A program made the position numbers and the translations under genes. DNA of 64,000 bases from an uncultured Eggerthellaceae bacterium. GTDB lineage: Bacteria > Actinomycetota > Coriobacteriia > Coriobacteriales > Eggerthellaceae. The stretch is from the NCBI GenBank assembly GCA_934617425.1, contig CAKTUD010000006.1, positions 35,805 through 99,804 on the forward strand, written 5' to 3'. The stretch's first letter is position 1. Each line of letters starts with the position of its first letter. Shown one piece after another: positions 50,909 through 60,411 of this stretch. The notes beneath the pieces are model-generated. The model was not told the origin of the DNA. It searched no databases and saw only the letters and a list, made by a program, of their open reading frames with translations.

Positions 50909-51865
50909 CTACACCGTCCTGATTCGCGGGTCGATGAGGATATAGAGCATATCGACGATCACGTTCACGATGATGAACGTGATGGCGACGACGAGGACGA
51001 CGCCCTGAACCAGCATGACGTAGTTTGAGGTAACGCCCGAGACGATGGCCATGCCCATGCCCGGCAAAGCGAAGATGACCTCCAAAACCACGGCGCCGCC
51101 GATCATGTAGCCGAACTTCAAGCCAAGCACGGTGACGGGCGTGATAAGCGCGTTGCGAAGCACGTTGCGGGCGACGACGGTGCCATAGGGAATGCCGAAC
51201 CCGCGTGCGGTGCGCACGTAGTCCTTATCCAGCTCTTCGACCATCGAGGTGCGGATGATACGAGTCATCTGGCCGGTCAGCGGCACGGCAAGGGCGATGC
51301 CCGGCATAGCCATGCGTGCAAGCCACCCGCCGGGATTATCCGTGAACGCAGGAAGCGCACCGGATGCCGGCAGTATGTGCAGCGTGGACGAGAACAAAAG
51401 GATGAACAGCACCGACAGCCAGAAAGAAGGGGTCGCGATGCATGCAATCGAGAAGACGCGGATAACCTGATCGGGCCAACGATCGCGATAAAGTGCCGAA
51501 ACCACGCCGAGGATGGCGCTGGCGACGATGGCGATGATGAAGCCGAAGAAACCGAGCTGCAGCGTGATGGGGAGCGCGGTCGAGATTCGGGCGGCAACCG
51601 ATTGATTCGACGGGCCGAAGGTGCCCAGATCGCCTTGGAAGAAGCCGACCATGTAGTCGACGTAGCGCACGGCCAACGGATCGTTCAAACCGTGCTCGAC
51701 ACGGTAAGCCTCCAATTGGTCGGGTGACGCGTTTTCGCCCAATGCCGAGAAAGCGGGATCGATAGGCGAAAGCGACATCAGGAAGAAGACGAGAACGGTG
51801 ACACCGAAGATCATGATTGGCAGCCAAATCAGGCGATTGCCGATCAATCGAAGCAGGTTGTTCAC
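50909..51865 (-). CDS. ABC permease (OppB-like), probable sialic acid uptake, 318 aa
   Basis: Six-helix permease with the Opp/DppB pattern: N-terminal helix RLIWLPIMIFGVTVLVFFLM, a periplasmic loop containing LSPIDPAFSALGENA and the family-typical LNDPLAVRYVDYM. Later comes the EAA loop YVRTARGFGIPYGTVVARNVLRNALITPV, and the C-terminal DMLYILIDPRIR. GTG start at 51865 with AAGGAGGGG ahead. It pairs with the permease half of the next gene to form the channel. Confidence 0.92.
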   Translation of the reverse strand: MNNLLRLIGNRLIWLPIMIFGVTVLVFFLMSLSPIDPAFSALGENASPDQLEAYRVEHGLNDPLAVRYVDYMVGFFQGDLGTFGPSNQSVAARISTALPITLQLGFFGFIIAIVASAILGVVSALYRDRWPDQVIRVFSIACIATPSFWLSVLFILLFSSTLHILPASGALPAFTDNPGGWLARMAMPGIALAVPLTGQMTRIIRTSMVEELDKDYVRTARGFGIPYGTVVARNVLRNALITPVTVLGLKFGYMIGGAVVLEVIFALPGMGMAIVSGVTSNYVMLVQGVVLVVAITFIIVNVIVDMLYILIDPRIRTV

Positions 51866-51913
51866 TCGATCCCCTCCTTTCTGTAGGCTCGTGAGAGCGT
51901 CTTTACCTTACAC

Positions 51914-51963
51914 GGTTTGCCATCGGGCTTTTTGCCGAAAAATGGTAAACCTTTCACATTATA
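51914..51963 (-). promoter_or_regulatory. Leader of the permease genes with -10 box and imperfect inverted repeat
   Basis: On the minus strand a TATAAT (plus 51958-51963) is followed by an inverted repeat GGTTTACCAT / ATGGCAAACC (plus 42-51 and 14-23 of 51900; 9 of 10 match). This suggests a promoter for the permease-ATPase genes separate from that of the binding-protein gene, with an operator or leader hairpin. No good -35 is visible. Confidence 0.45.
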
Positions 51964-52005
51964 CCGATTGTCTATTGAAGTTGATTTGGAAACAGGGAAA
52001 TAGGG

Positions 52006-52908
52006 CTAATCAGCAAGCTGTTTTTCGCAAACATGCCACCAGTTGTTGCCTGTTCCGCGTGCGAATTCGCATCCTACGCAGGGTTTCGTGCAGAACTCGG
52101 CGCTTTTCATATCCTCGGTGAGAAGCGCCTCGCCGTCGTAGGGGGTGCGGGGCAGGTCGGGTGCCGTGCGGCGCATTCCCTCGATGAACATCGCCGCCAT
52201 CTGCTTCATGCCGCGCGCGGTCGGGTGCGTGCCGTCGATCGCCTCGTAGTCGTAGCCGAGCGCCTGCATATCCACGAGGTAGCAGCCGGGCGTTTCGTTT
52301 GCTGCTGCGCGGATTATCTTGTTGTATTCGTCGACGCAAATCCCGCGGAACCAGCGCGGCGAAGTGGGTTTGCTTGCGCCCTTGACGCGCCCGGGCAACA
52401 AGGTTGATACCCAAATGTGCGCCTCAGGCCATTTGCTGTGCATGGTTTTCAGCATGCGGCGGTAGGATTCTTCGAAATTCGCAAGCGTGCCCTCGGGCGC
52501 CATGCCCGCAACTTTCCCATGGTCGGGACATTCGGCTGCCAGTTTCGGTGGCGCGGATGGCGTGGCGGCGCAGATTTGCGCATAGCCCGACCCCCAGCCG
52601 TAGTCGTTTATCCCGATGTGCACAAGGATGTCGTCAGGTGCGATGCCGCCCTTTTCGAGGTGCTCGATGCGCTCATCGGATGCGCCGACGGGGAAGTCGC
52701 GTCCTTCCACCACGCAGCCCGACCACGAGGCGTTGGCAAGAAACTCGCCGTCGAAGTGGTCGATGACCTGCCCCCACCATGTATCTTCCGGTGTTTTCAC
52801 ACCAGTGAGCTCAAGCTGCTCTCCTTCAAAGAAAACCCTCCAGCCTTCAGGGAGGATTCCTTCAAACGAGCTGATCGAGTCCCCGTATACGGAATACTTT
52901 CGTTTCAT
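52006..52908 (-). CDS. SGNH/GDSL hydrolase, possible sialic acid O-acetylesterase, 300 aa
   Basis: Block I YGDSISS with the nucleophile Ser (about residue 11), block III-like GINDYGWG, and block V DGTHPTARG with the catalytic Asp-His. The C-terminal 35 residues hold three Cys (FCTKPCVGCEF, then HVCEKQ) that could bind metal or form disulfides. There is no signal peptide, so it acts in the cytosol. Its place between the binding protein and permease genes of a sialic acid transporter suggests removal of O-acetyl groups from imported sialic acids before NanA; esterase specificity is inference. Confidence 0.75.
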   Translation of the reverse strand: MKRKYSVYGDSISSFEGILPEGWRVFFEGEQLELTGVKTPEDTWWGQVIDHFDGEFLANASWSGCVVEGRDFPVGASDERIEHLEKGGIAPDDILVHIGINDYGWGSGYAQICAATPSAPPKLAAECPDHGKVAGMAPEGTLANFEESYRRMLKTMHSKWPEAHIWVSTLLPGRVKGASKPTSPRWFRGICVDEYNKIIRAAANETPGCYLVDMQALGYDYEAIDGTHPTARGMKQMAAMFIEGMRRTAPDLPRTPYDGEALLTEDMKSAEFCTKPCVGCEFARGTGNNWWHVCEKQLAD

Positions 52909-52985
52909 GTCTTTCGATCTCCCTTTTTCGATTCCCCTTTAGAGACGATGCGCTTATCGTAGCTGTCGCCGTCCTCTTTGTGCGA

Positions 52986-53026
52986 AAACGCAAAGAAAGC
53001 CCACCTCGACGAGGCAGGCTTTCTTG
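52986..53026 (-). terminator. Stem-loop after the binding-protein gene, partial terminator
   Basis: Outer stem AAGAAAGCC (52993-53001) / GGCTTTCTT (53017-53025) with an inner stem CCTC/GAGG. On the minus strand it is followed by TTTGCGTTTT. Typical position for raising binding-protein mRNA over the rest of an importer operon. Confidence 0.7.
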
Positions 53027-53048
53027 TCAGAGCGTATGGTCGGTCGAA

Positions 53049-54674
53049 CTACTTCAACTTCGCATTCTGGAAATACAGACCGGTGGTCGGGCTGGGCTCG
53101 AAGCCCTCGATCTTGTCGGCCCAGTAACCGGTGATAACCTTCTTGTGGAACAAAGGATACAGCGGCACCTCTTCGGCGATGATGTCGAAGCACTTGTTGT
53201 AAGCCTCTTGGCGAGCGCCGGCATCGGTCGCCTTGCGAGCCTGGTCGAGGTACTCGTTGAACTCGTGGCACTTGCCGTCGCCGGCCTTCGCCCAGCAGGA
53301 ACGGCCCTGGCACCAGTCGGTGTTCTCACCGTAGAACCAAGCCAGATGCACGTCGGCGTTGGTGCCGAAGCAGGACACGTCGCCAGGAGCCAAGAACACG
53401 TCGAAAGGCAGCACTTCGTCGGTCTTGGAAGCAACGAGCGTGGGGTAGGGGGCAGCTTGGACATCGAGCTTGACGCTCATGCCGACAGCCTCGAGATCCT
53501 GCTGGATCTGAGCGGAGAGGTCCTTGATCCAGTTGTCGATGACGAGCAGGGTAACCTCGAGGTTTTCCTGACCGGCCTCAGCCAAAAGCGCCTTGGCCTT
53601 CTCGGGGTCGTAGGTGTAGATCGTGGAGGCCTCGTGGTATGCCGGGTTGTCCTTCGGCAGATAGGAGGTAAGCGTCTCGGCGTTGCCACCCAGCTGGTTG
53701 TTGATCAGCTTGTCGTAGTCGATGGCGTAGTAGAAAGCCTGACGGACGCGCTTGTCGTTGAAAGGCACCTTCTGGCAGTTGAACATTAGGAAGCCGATGC
53801 CGTAGCTGTCGACGCTCTCGACGGTGACGCCGGCGTTGACGAGCTGGTCGGTGTTGGCGAACGGGATGTTCTCGCCGGCGATGGCGGTGCCTTCCTGCAA
53901 GGCGGTCACGCGGGCGGTGTTGTCAACGCGCACGAGCCACTGCATGGCGTCGGCGGAAGCCGGGTTCGCGCCGTTGTACTTGGGGTTGGGGACGAAGTTC
54001 AGCTCGCCGCCGTCCTCGCCATCGCAATCGCCGAATGCCCAAGCGCCAGAACCGGTCGGCGGGGTCTTCATCGTCTCGGTAGTGATTTCGCTTGCCGGGA
54101 ACACACGACAAAGGGACAGACGCTCTTTGAGCAGCGCGTCGCTATCGACGGAGGGGTATGCCAGCTTGAAGGAGACGGTGGCGTCGTCCTTGGCGCTGAC
54201 GGAATCGATGAAGGAGAGCATGTCCTTGTAGGTGGCGTTCTCCTTGTTGGCGTTGACCACGGCGACAACGTCGTCGGCGGTCACGGCATCGCCGTTAGAG
54301 AAGGTTGCACCATCGCGCAGGGCAACTTCGTATTCGGTGTCGGAAACCTTGGTCGGGTCGCCTGCGGCAAGGGCTGCGTTGGTCTTGCCGGTGAAGTAAT
54401 CGAGCTCATAGAGGCCCTCCAGGCAGTGCTGGATGGCGGGCAGCATAAGGGCAGAGCTTGCGCCGATGGGGTTGTAGTTGGCGTTTTTGTAGCTGCAAGC
54501 AGCGGTGATGGTGCCGCCCTTAGCAGCGGATGCGGAGCCGCTGCCGCTAGCAGCAGCGCTTGCGGAGCCCGAGCTCTGCGAGCCGCAGCCCGTAAGCGTA
54601 AGGCCAGCTGCAGCTGCCGCGACTGCGCTGCCCGCGATGAACGAGCGGCGAGTCATCTTACCTTGCATTTCCAT
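53049..54674 (-). CDS. ABC transporter solute-binding lipoprotein (family 5), probable sialic acid receptor, 541 aa
   Basis: ATG 54674 has AAGGAGG 7 nt ahead. The signal region carries both a twin-arginine (MTRRSFIAGS) and a lipobox (LTLTGC, Cys about residue 31), so a Tat-exported lipoprotein is plausible. A Ser/Ala/Gly linker (about 32-55) leads to the SBP_bac_5 fold: LYELDYFTG, NGDAVTADDVV, SGAWAF, FNCQKVPFNDKRVRQAFYYAIDYDKLI, and YDPEKAKALLAEAG. Family members bind peptides or Ni complexes, but the gene set here points to sialic acid, as for SatA and SiaE. Confidence 0.87.
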   Translation of the reverse strand: MEMQGKMTRRSFIAGSAVAAAAAGLTLTGCGSQSSGSASAAASGSGSASAAKGGTITAACSYKNANYNPIGASSALMLPAIQHCLEGLYELDYFTGKTNAALAAGDPTKVSDTEYEVALRDGATFSNGDAVTADDVVAVVNANKENATYKDMLSFIDSVSAKDDATVSFKLAYPSVDSDALLKERLSLCRVFPASEITTETMKTPPTGSGAWAFGDCDGEDGGELNFVPNPKYNGANPASADAMQWLVRVDNTARVTALQEGTAIAGENIPFANTDQLVNAGVTVESVDSYGIGFLMFNCQKVPFNDKRVRQAFYYAIDYDKLINNQLGGNAETLTSYLPKDNPAYHEASTIYTYDPEKAKALLAEAGQENLEVTLLVIDNWIKDLSAQIQQDLEAVGMSVKLDVQAAPYPTLVASKTDEVLPFDVFLAPGDVSCFGTNADVHLAWFYGENTDWCQGRSCWAKAGDGKCHEFNEYLDQARKATDAGARQEAYNKCFDIIAEEVPLYPLFHKKVITGYWADKIEGFEPSPTTGLYFQNAKLK

Positions 54675-55102
54675 CTGGAAACCTCCTTGTTCGTGGGATG
54701 TCGTCCCATCGTGCTGCCGTTGCTTTTGAAAAACGCGTTTTGTTGGCAAGCACGCTTTTCTATTATCCTTCATAAATGCTTCATTGAAAAGAGAAAGTAA
54801 ACCAACGGTTCCTTTAAGAACTGAACGGCGTTGTTTTTCGTGCGAAAGGATTTCGGCGAGCGCGTCCCTCGCCGTCTTTTTCGGTGCCTTTTGCCGAACG
54901 CCCGTGCCTTATAGAAAGTTGATATCGCATTGAAACAAACCGTGCGCACGGGTGCTGGTATCATTTCGCAGATACGAACGCTTCGCCGCGCGCGTTGTGT
55001 GCAAGCGCGGGCGATGAGGGGTGGTTCGTTCGGAAACGCCGTCGCCGCAAGGCGGGGTACACGTCTCAGGGCGCCGTTGGCGCTCTCTCGAAGGAGAGAT
55101 AT
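54675..55102. promoter_or_regulatory. Divergent control region between the sialic acid importer and PFOR genes
   Basis: 428 nt without a gene I can support. On the plus strand TG-G-TATCAT (54956-54964) could be an extended -10 for the PFOR gene. On the minus strand GATAAT (plus 54765-54770 region) precedes the binding-protein gene. No regulator gene lies beside it. Confidence 0.35.
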
Positions 55103-58100
55103 ATGACGAGAAAATTCAAATCGATGGATGGCAACAATGCCGCCGCATACGTTTCGTATGCGTTTACCGAGGTAGCGGGCATTTATCCCATCACGCCATC
55201 GAGCCCTATGGCCGATTATGTCGATCAGTGGTCGGCGCAGGGCAAGAAGAACATCTTCGGCTCCACGGTTAAGGTCGCCGAGATGGAGTCCGAAGGCGGT
55301 GCAGCGGGTACCGTCCATGGCTCGCTTACTGCAGGTGCCCTTACTTCCACCTACACGGCATCGCAGGGCCTTCTGCTCATGATTCCCAATATGTATAAGA
55401 TCGCTGCCGAGCAGTTGCCCAGCGTTTTCCATGTGAGTGCGCGCACGGTCGCCACCCATGCACTCAATATCTTCGGCGACCACTCCGACGTCATGGCTTG
55501 CCGTCAGACCGGCTTCGCCATGCTCGCCGAGGGCAACGTGCAGGAAGTCATGGACCTTTCCGCCGTGGCGCATCTCTCCGCCATCAAAGGCAGCGTTCCG
55601 TTCATCAACTTCTTCGATGGTTTCCGCACTTCGCACGAGATTCAGAAGGTTGCCGTTTGGGATTACGATGATCTTGCCGATATGTGCGATTTCGATGCCG
55701 TGAAGGCCTTCCGCGAACGTTCTCTCAACCCCGAGAACCCGCATGCGCGCGGTTCGCACGAAAACGGCGATATCTTCTTCCAGCACCGTGAGGCATGCAA
55801 CAAGCACTACGATGCGCTGCCCGCCATCGTGGAAGACTACATGCATCAGGTGAACGAGAAACTCGGCACCAACTACGAGCTGTTCAACTACTACGGCGCG
55901 CCCGACGCCGATCGCGTGATCGTGTGCATGGGGTCGTTCTGCGACGTCATCGAAGAAGTGATCGACTATTTGAATGCCCATGGCGAAAAGGTCGGCTTGG
56001 TGAAGGTTCGCCTGTATCGTCCGTTCGTCATCGAGAAGTTCGCTGCGGCTTTGCCGAAGACGGTGAAGAAGATCGCCGTCATGGACCGCACTAAAGAACC
56101 CGGCAGCGTTGGCGAGCCTCTGTACCAAGATGTCGTCACCGCTTTGGCCGAGCTCGGCATGCTCGATGGGCTTACCGTGGTGGGCGGTCGCTACGGCTTG
56201 GGTTCAAAAGACACCCCGCCGGCGTCGGCTTTCGCTATCTACGAAGAGCTTGCCAAAGATGCTCCGCGTCGCGAATTCACGGTGGGGATCGTCGATGACG
56301 TCACCAATCTCTCGCTTCCCGAGAACCCCGATGCACCGGCAACGGCGGCACCGGGTACCATCGAGTGTAAATTCTGGGGTCTTGGCGGCGATGGCACCGT
56401 CGGCGCCAACAAGAACTCCATCAAGATCATCGGCGACCATACCGATAAGTACGTTCAGGCTTACTTCCAGTACGATTCGAAGAAAACGGGCGGCGTGACT
56501 ATCAGCCACCTGCGTTTCGGCGATTCGCCTATTCGCAGTCCTTACTATATTAATAAGGCCGACTTCGTGGCGTGCCACAATCCTAGCTATATCACCAAGG
56601 GTTTCCCTATCGTACGCGATGTGAAGCCGGGTGGCACCTTCCTTATCAACTGCCAGTGGGACTTACCCGAGCTCGAGCATCATCTCGATGCGGCCTCGAA
56701 GCGCTATATCGCCGCTAACGACATCAAGCTCTACACCATCAATGCCATCGATCTTGCCATCGAGGTCGGTATGGGCAAGCGCACCAACACCATCTTGCAG
56801 TCGGCGTTCTTCTCGCTTGCCGGTGTGCTCCCCGCCGAAGATGCCCTTGCTTACATGAAGGACGCGGCTACCAAGTCGTACATGAAGAAGGGTCAAGACG
56901 TCGTTGATGCGAATCACCGCGCAATCGACGCCGGCGCCACCGCTTACAAGCAGATCGAGGTACCTGCGTCTTGGGCAAACGCCGTCGATGGTACCGAGCC
57001 TGCCCCGCTTGCCGGCCCCGCTGCGCTGGTAAAGCAGGTGCGCGAGATCATGGAGCCCGTCAATCGCATGGATGGCGACAGCTTGCCGGTTTCGGTGTTC
57101 GCCGACCATGTTGACGGTCAGTGGGAACTCGGCGCCTCCGCTTACGAGAAACGCGGAACAGCTGTCAGCGTGCCCAAATGGAACGCCGACAAGTGCATCC
57201 AGTGCAACAGCTGCTCGTTTGTGTGCCCGCATGCCACGATCCGTCCATTTGCGCTTACCGCCGAGGAGGTTGCCGCAGCGCCTGCAAACGCCGTCTTCGT
57301 CGATGGCAAGGCAAAAGCCAAGGAATATAAGTACACGCTGGCTATCTCGCCGCTCGACTGCATGGGTTGCACGGTGTGCATCGGCGCTTGCCCGGTAGGC
57401 GCTCTGGAGATGGTTCCCGCCGAAGACGAGCTTGCCGAGCAGGACGTGTTCGACTATTGCGTGGCAAATGTTGCGCAAAAGCCCGAGATTGAAGGCGATA
57501 CCGTCAAGGATAGCCAATTCAAGAAGCCGCTGCTCGAGTTCTCCGGTTCGTGCGCCGGCTGCGCCGAAACCTCCTATGCTCGTTTGGTGACGCAGCTCTT
57601 CGGCGATCGCATGTATGTTTCCAATGCCACCGGCTGCTCGTCGATTTGGGGCAATCCTGCCGCTACGGCGCCGTACTGCAAAACAGCCGAAGGCAAGGGC
57701 GTTGCATGGAACAATTCGCTCTTCGAGGACAATGCCGAGCATGGCTACGGCATGTATCTCGGTCACGAGGCGTTGCGCGAAAAGGCATATACCGACACTT
57801 TGGCGCTTTTGGAAACCGATGCGGCAACGCCTGAGCTTAAGGCTGCGGCCAAGGCCTGGATCGATGCGCGCAACGATGCCGAGGCGAGCAAGACCACTTC
57901 GGCGGCCTATTTGACCGAACTCGAGAAGATCGCAGGCAACCCGCTTGCCGATGCCATCATCGAGAATAAGAACTACCTCGCCAAGAAGAGCTTCTGGATC
58001 TTCGGCGGCGATGGTTGGGCATACGATATCGGCTATGGCGGACTCGACCATGTTTTGGCGTCTGGCCACGATGTGAACGTCTTCGTCTTCGACACCGAGG

Positions 58101-58639
58101 TATATTCGAACACCGGCGGTCAGGCTTCCAAGGCTTCTAATATCGGTCAGGTTGCGCAGTTCGCTGCAGCTGGTAAGGACGTCAAGAAGAAGAGCCTCGC
58201 CGAGCTTGCCATGAGCTACGGCTATGTCTACGTGGCGCAGATCGCCATGGGCGCAAAGCCGGCGCAGACCATCAAGGCCATCGCTGAAGCCGAGGCTTAT
58301 CCTGGACCGTCTCTCATCATCGGCTACAGCCCGTGCGAGATGCATTCCATCAAGGGTGGCATGAAGAATTGCCAGACCGAGATGAAGCGCGCCGTCGACT
58401 GCGGCTACTGGAATCTGTTCCGCTTCAATCCTGCTGCGGAGACGGGCAAGAAGTTCGTGCTCGATTCCAAGGAACCCGCTGGCGGTTATCAGGAGTTCTT
58501 GATGAACGAGGCTCGCTACAGCCGCTTGACGCGCGAGTTCCCCGAGCGCGCCTCGGAGCTGTTCGCTCGCAATGAGGAAGCTGCAATGGAGCGTTACCAG
58601 CATCTTTTGAAGCTCAAGGAGATGTACGCCGACGCGTAA
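55103..58639 (+). CDS. nifJ: Pyruvate:ferredoxin (flavodoxin) oxidoreductase, 1178 aa
   Basis: Single-chain PFOR: pyruvate + CoA to acetyl-CoA + CO2 with reduction of ferredoxin. Domain I has YPITPSSPMADYVDQW with the substrate-binding Thr. Domain V has two [4Fe-4S] motifs, CIQCNSCSFVCPH (about 692) and CMGCTVCIGACPVG (about 752). The C-terminal TPP domain has CAGCAETSYARLV, NATGCSSIWG, GGDGWAYDIGYGGLDHVLASG and NTGGQASKAS, with the proximal-cluster cysteines. AAGGAGA precedes ATG 55103; the frame is open 36 codons further upstream without a ribosome site. Central to anaerobic energy metabolism, also consuming pyruvate from NanA. Confidence 0.97.
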   Translation: MTRKFKSMDGNNAAAYVSYAFTEVAGIYPITPSSPMADYVDQWSAQGKKNIFGSTVKVAEMESEGGAAGTVHGSLTAGALTSTYTASQGLLLMIPNMYKIAAEQLPSVFHVSARTVATHALNIFGDHSDVMACRQTGFAMLAEGNVQEVMDLSAVAHLSAIKGSVPFINFFDGFRTSHEIQKVAVWDYDDLADMCDFDAVKAFRERSLNPENPHARGSHENGDIFFQHREACNKHYDALPAIVEDYMHQVNEKLGTNYELFNYYGAPDADRVIVCMGSFCDVIEEVIDYLNAHGEKVGLVKVRLYRPFVIEKFAAALPKTVKKIAVMDRTKEPGSVGEPLYQDVVTALAELGMLDGLTVVGGRYGLGSKDTPPASAFAIYEELAKDAPRREFTVGIVDDVTNLSLPENPDAPATAAPGTIECKFWGLGGDGTVGANKNSIKIIGDHTDKYVQAYFQYDSKKTGGVTISHLRFGDSPIRSPYYINKADFVACHNPSYITKGFPIVRDVKPGGTFLINCQWDLPELEHHLDAASKRYIAANDIKLYTINAIDLAIEVGMGKRTNTILQSAFFSLAGVLPAEDALAYMKDAATKSYMKKGQDVVDANHRAIDAGATAYKQIEVPASWANAVDGTEPAPLAGPAALVKQVREIMEPVNRMDGDSLPVSVFADHVDGQWELGASAYEKRGTAVSVPKWNADKCIQCNSCSFVCPHATIRPFALTAEEVAAAPANAVFVDGKAKAKEYKYTLAISPLDCMGCTVCIGACPVGALEMVPAEDELAEQDVFDYCVANVAQKPEIEGDTVKDSQFKKPLLEFSGSCAGCAETSYARLVTQLFGDRMYVSNATGCSSIWGNPAATAPYCKTAEGKGVAWNNSLFEDNAEHGYGMYLGHEALREKAYTDTLALLETDAATPELKAAAKAWIDARNDAEASKTTSAAYLTELEKIAGNPLADAIIENKNYLAKKSFWIFGGDGWAYDIGYGGLDHVLASGHDVNVFVFDTEVYSNTGGQASKASNIGQVAQFAAAGKDVKKKSLAELAMSYGYVYVAQIAMGAKPAQTIKAIAEAEAYPGPSLIIGYSPCEMHSIKGGMKNCQTEMKRAVDCGYWNLFRFNPAAETGKKFVLDSKEPAGGYQEFLMNEARYSRLTREFPERASELFARNEEAAMERYQHLLKLKEMYADA

Positions 58640-58686
58640 AAGCGTTCAATAGAGCTTCGATCTCGGCGTCTTTTCGCTGGATCGAT

Positions 58687-58733
58687 AAAAGAGCCCGCCT
58701 GCCTTCCGTTTTGGAGAGGCAGGCGGGCTTTGC
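58687..58733. terminator. Bidirectional terminator between nifJ and the symporter gene
   Basis: Perfect 12-bp stem AGCCCGCCTGCC (58692-58703) / GGCAGGCGGGCT (58718-58729), with AAAA on the left and TTT on the right, serving both converging genes. Confidence 0.9.
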
Positions 58734-58772
58734 TGTTGTTTGATATTCGACGGTTCTCGGTGAGGTGGATTT

Positions 58773-60383
58773 TTACTCGAGGGGAATATCGCCTTCCAAG
58801 ACGTCGTCGAGATCGCGCGTGCCGCCGTCGATATCCATATAATGATCGAATTCGTTAAGCACCTCGGGTGCGGGCTCGGGGGTGAGCTTCGAGACGATGA
58901 AGATCGCCAAGCAGCCAAGGATAAATGCCGGCAGCAATTCGTATACGCCGAAGACCCCTCCCAGTGGTTTTACGAAGTTATGCCAGATCAGCACTGTCGC
59001 CGCGCCTGTTACCATGCCGGCGATGGCGCCCTGTTTGGTGGTGCGGCGCCAATATAGGGAGAACAGCGTCAGCGGGCCAAACGAGGCACCCAAGCCCGCC
59101 CATGCGTAAGAGACCACGGTGAAGATCACCGAGTTCTCATCCCAAGCGATCCAGATACCGAACAGAAGCACGATAGCCAAGGTGATGCGCGAAACGATGA
59201 GCACCTGATTGTCCGTAGCGTCTTTCTTGAACACTGCGCGGAAGATGTTCTCGGCAACCGAAGAGCCGGTGATCAGCAGATAAGACGATGCCGAGGACAT
59301 CGAGGCGGCCAAGATGCCCGACACCACGATGCCGCATAAAAAGGACGGAAGCATCATGCTGGAAAGCACGATGAATATATTCTCGGCTGCCGACTGCGTG
59401 AGAAACTGCCCCGGTATCACCGCGCGCCCGATAAGGCCGATCATCACGGCGCAGAACATCGAGATGACGACCCACGCGATTGCGATGATGCGCGATTGCT
59501 TGACCTCTCGAGCGCTTCGGATTCCCATGAAGCGCACAAGCACCTGGGGCATGCCGAAATAGCCAAGGCCCCACGAGAGGGTGGATATCATGGTCAAGAT
59601 ACCGTATTCTGCGGGGCTTCCAAACACCGGCGCGCCATTTGCGATAACCTGCGCTCCGTTGGCATCAACAACGGGCGTCGCCGATTGCGTCATCGAAAGA
59701 TACCCGGGAATATTGCCAAGGAAAGCCGCCGCGTTTTCGACGCCGCTTGCCATGGTGATGGAGCCGATGACGACAACTGCCAGCGCGAAGAACATGAGGC
59801 AGCCCTGCACGAAATCGGTCGCCACGACGGAAAGGTAGCCTCCGACCATGGTGTACAAGAACACGATGATTGCCCCGAAAACCATCATCGCCGCATAATC
59901 GAGCCCAAACAAGGTATTGAACAATTTGCCGCAAGTGACAAAGCAGCTACCTACATATACGCAGAAGAATATAAGGATGATAACTGCGGCGATGGTCCCT
60001 ACGGTCTGTTTCTCGTCGTGGAAACGGTTGCTGTAAAACGCCGGCAGCGTGATGGAATCGTTTGCTGCTACAGAATAGTTGCGCAAACGTGCCGCAACGA
60101 GCCTCCAGTTAAGATACGTGCCTGCTGCTAGGCCGATGGCAGTCCAGCCGACGTCTGCCGCCCCCGAGAAGTAGGCCAAGCCAGGCAAGCCCATAAGCAG
60201 ATACCCTGACATGTCCGACGCCTCGGCGGAAAGCGCGGTAAACCAAGGACCTATTTTACGCCCGCCCAGAAAATATTCCGAGGCGGAGGAATTCGATCGT
60301 TTCGCGTAAATGAAGCCGATTGTCAATACCACGATGAAATAAATCAGGATAGCGACAACGACCAGCGCATCTCCTCGTTGCAT
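58773..60383 (-). CDS. putP: Sodium/proline symporter family protein, 536 aa
   Basis: Solute:sodium symporter with about 13 helices. It matches PutP closely: YFLGGRKIGPWFTALSAEASDMSGYLLMGLPG near the N-terminus (Na+ and proline site Ser/Ala residues), TLPAFYSNRFHDE, and ASMSSASSYLLITGSSVAENI around helix 8. The charged C-terminus (LDDVLEGDIPLE) is cytoplasmic. Start ATG 60383 with GAGAGG. It lies 28 nt after the aminotransferase gene on the same strand, so an operon is likely. Proline is the best guess for substrate; other amino acids or sugars are possible. Confidence 0.88.
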   Translation of the reverse strand: MQRGDALVVVAILIYFIVVLTIGFIYAKRSNSSASEYFLGGRKIGPWFTALSAEASDMSGYLLMGLPGLAYFSGAADVGWTAIGLAAGTYLNWRLVAARLRNYSVAANDSITLPAFYSNRFHDEKQTVGTIAAVIILIFFCVYVGSCFVTCGKLFNTLFGLDYAAMMVFGAIIVFLYTMVGGYLSVVATDFVQGCLMFFALAVVVIGSITMASGVENAAAFLGNIPGYLSMTQSATPVVDANGAQVIANGAPVFGSPAEYGILTMISTLSWGLGYFGMPQVLVRFMGIRSAREVKQSRIIAIAWVVISMFCAVMIGLIGRAVIPGQFLTQSAAENIFIVLSSMMLPSFLCGIVVSGILAASMSSASSYLLITGSSVAENIFRAVFKKDATDNQVLIVSRITLAIVLLFGIWIAWDENSVIFTVVSYAWAGLGASFGPLTLFSLYWRRTTKQGAIAGMVTGAATVLIWHNFVKPLGGVFGVYELLPAFILGCLAIFIVSKLTPEPAPEVLNEFDHYMDIDGGTRDLDDVLEGDIPLE

Positions 60384-60411
60384 GTAAAAACCTCTCTCTA
60401 AATCAACTGCG

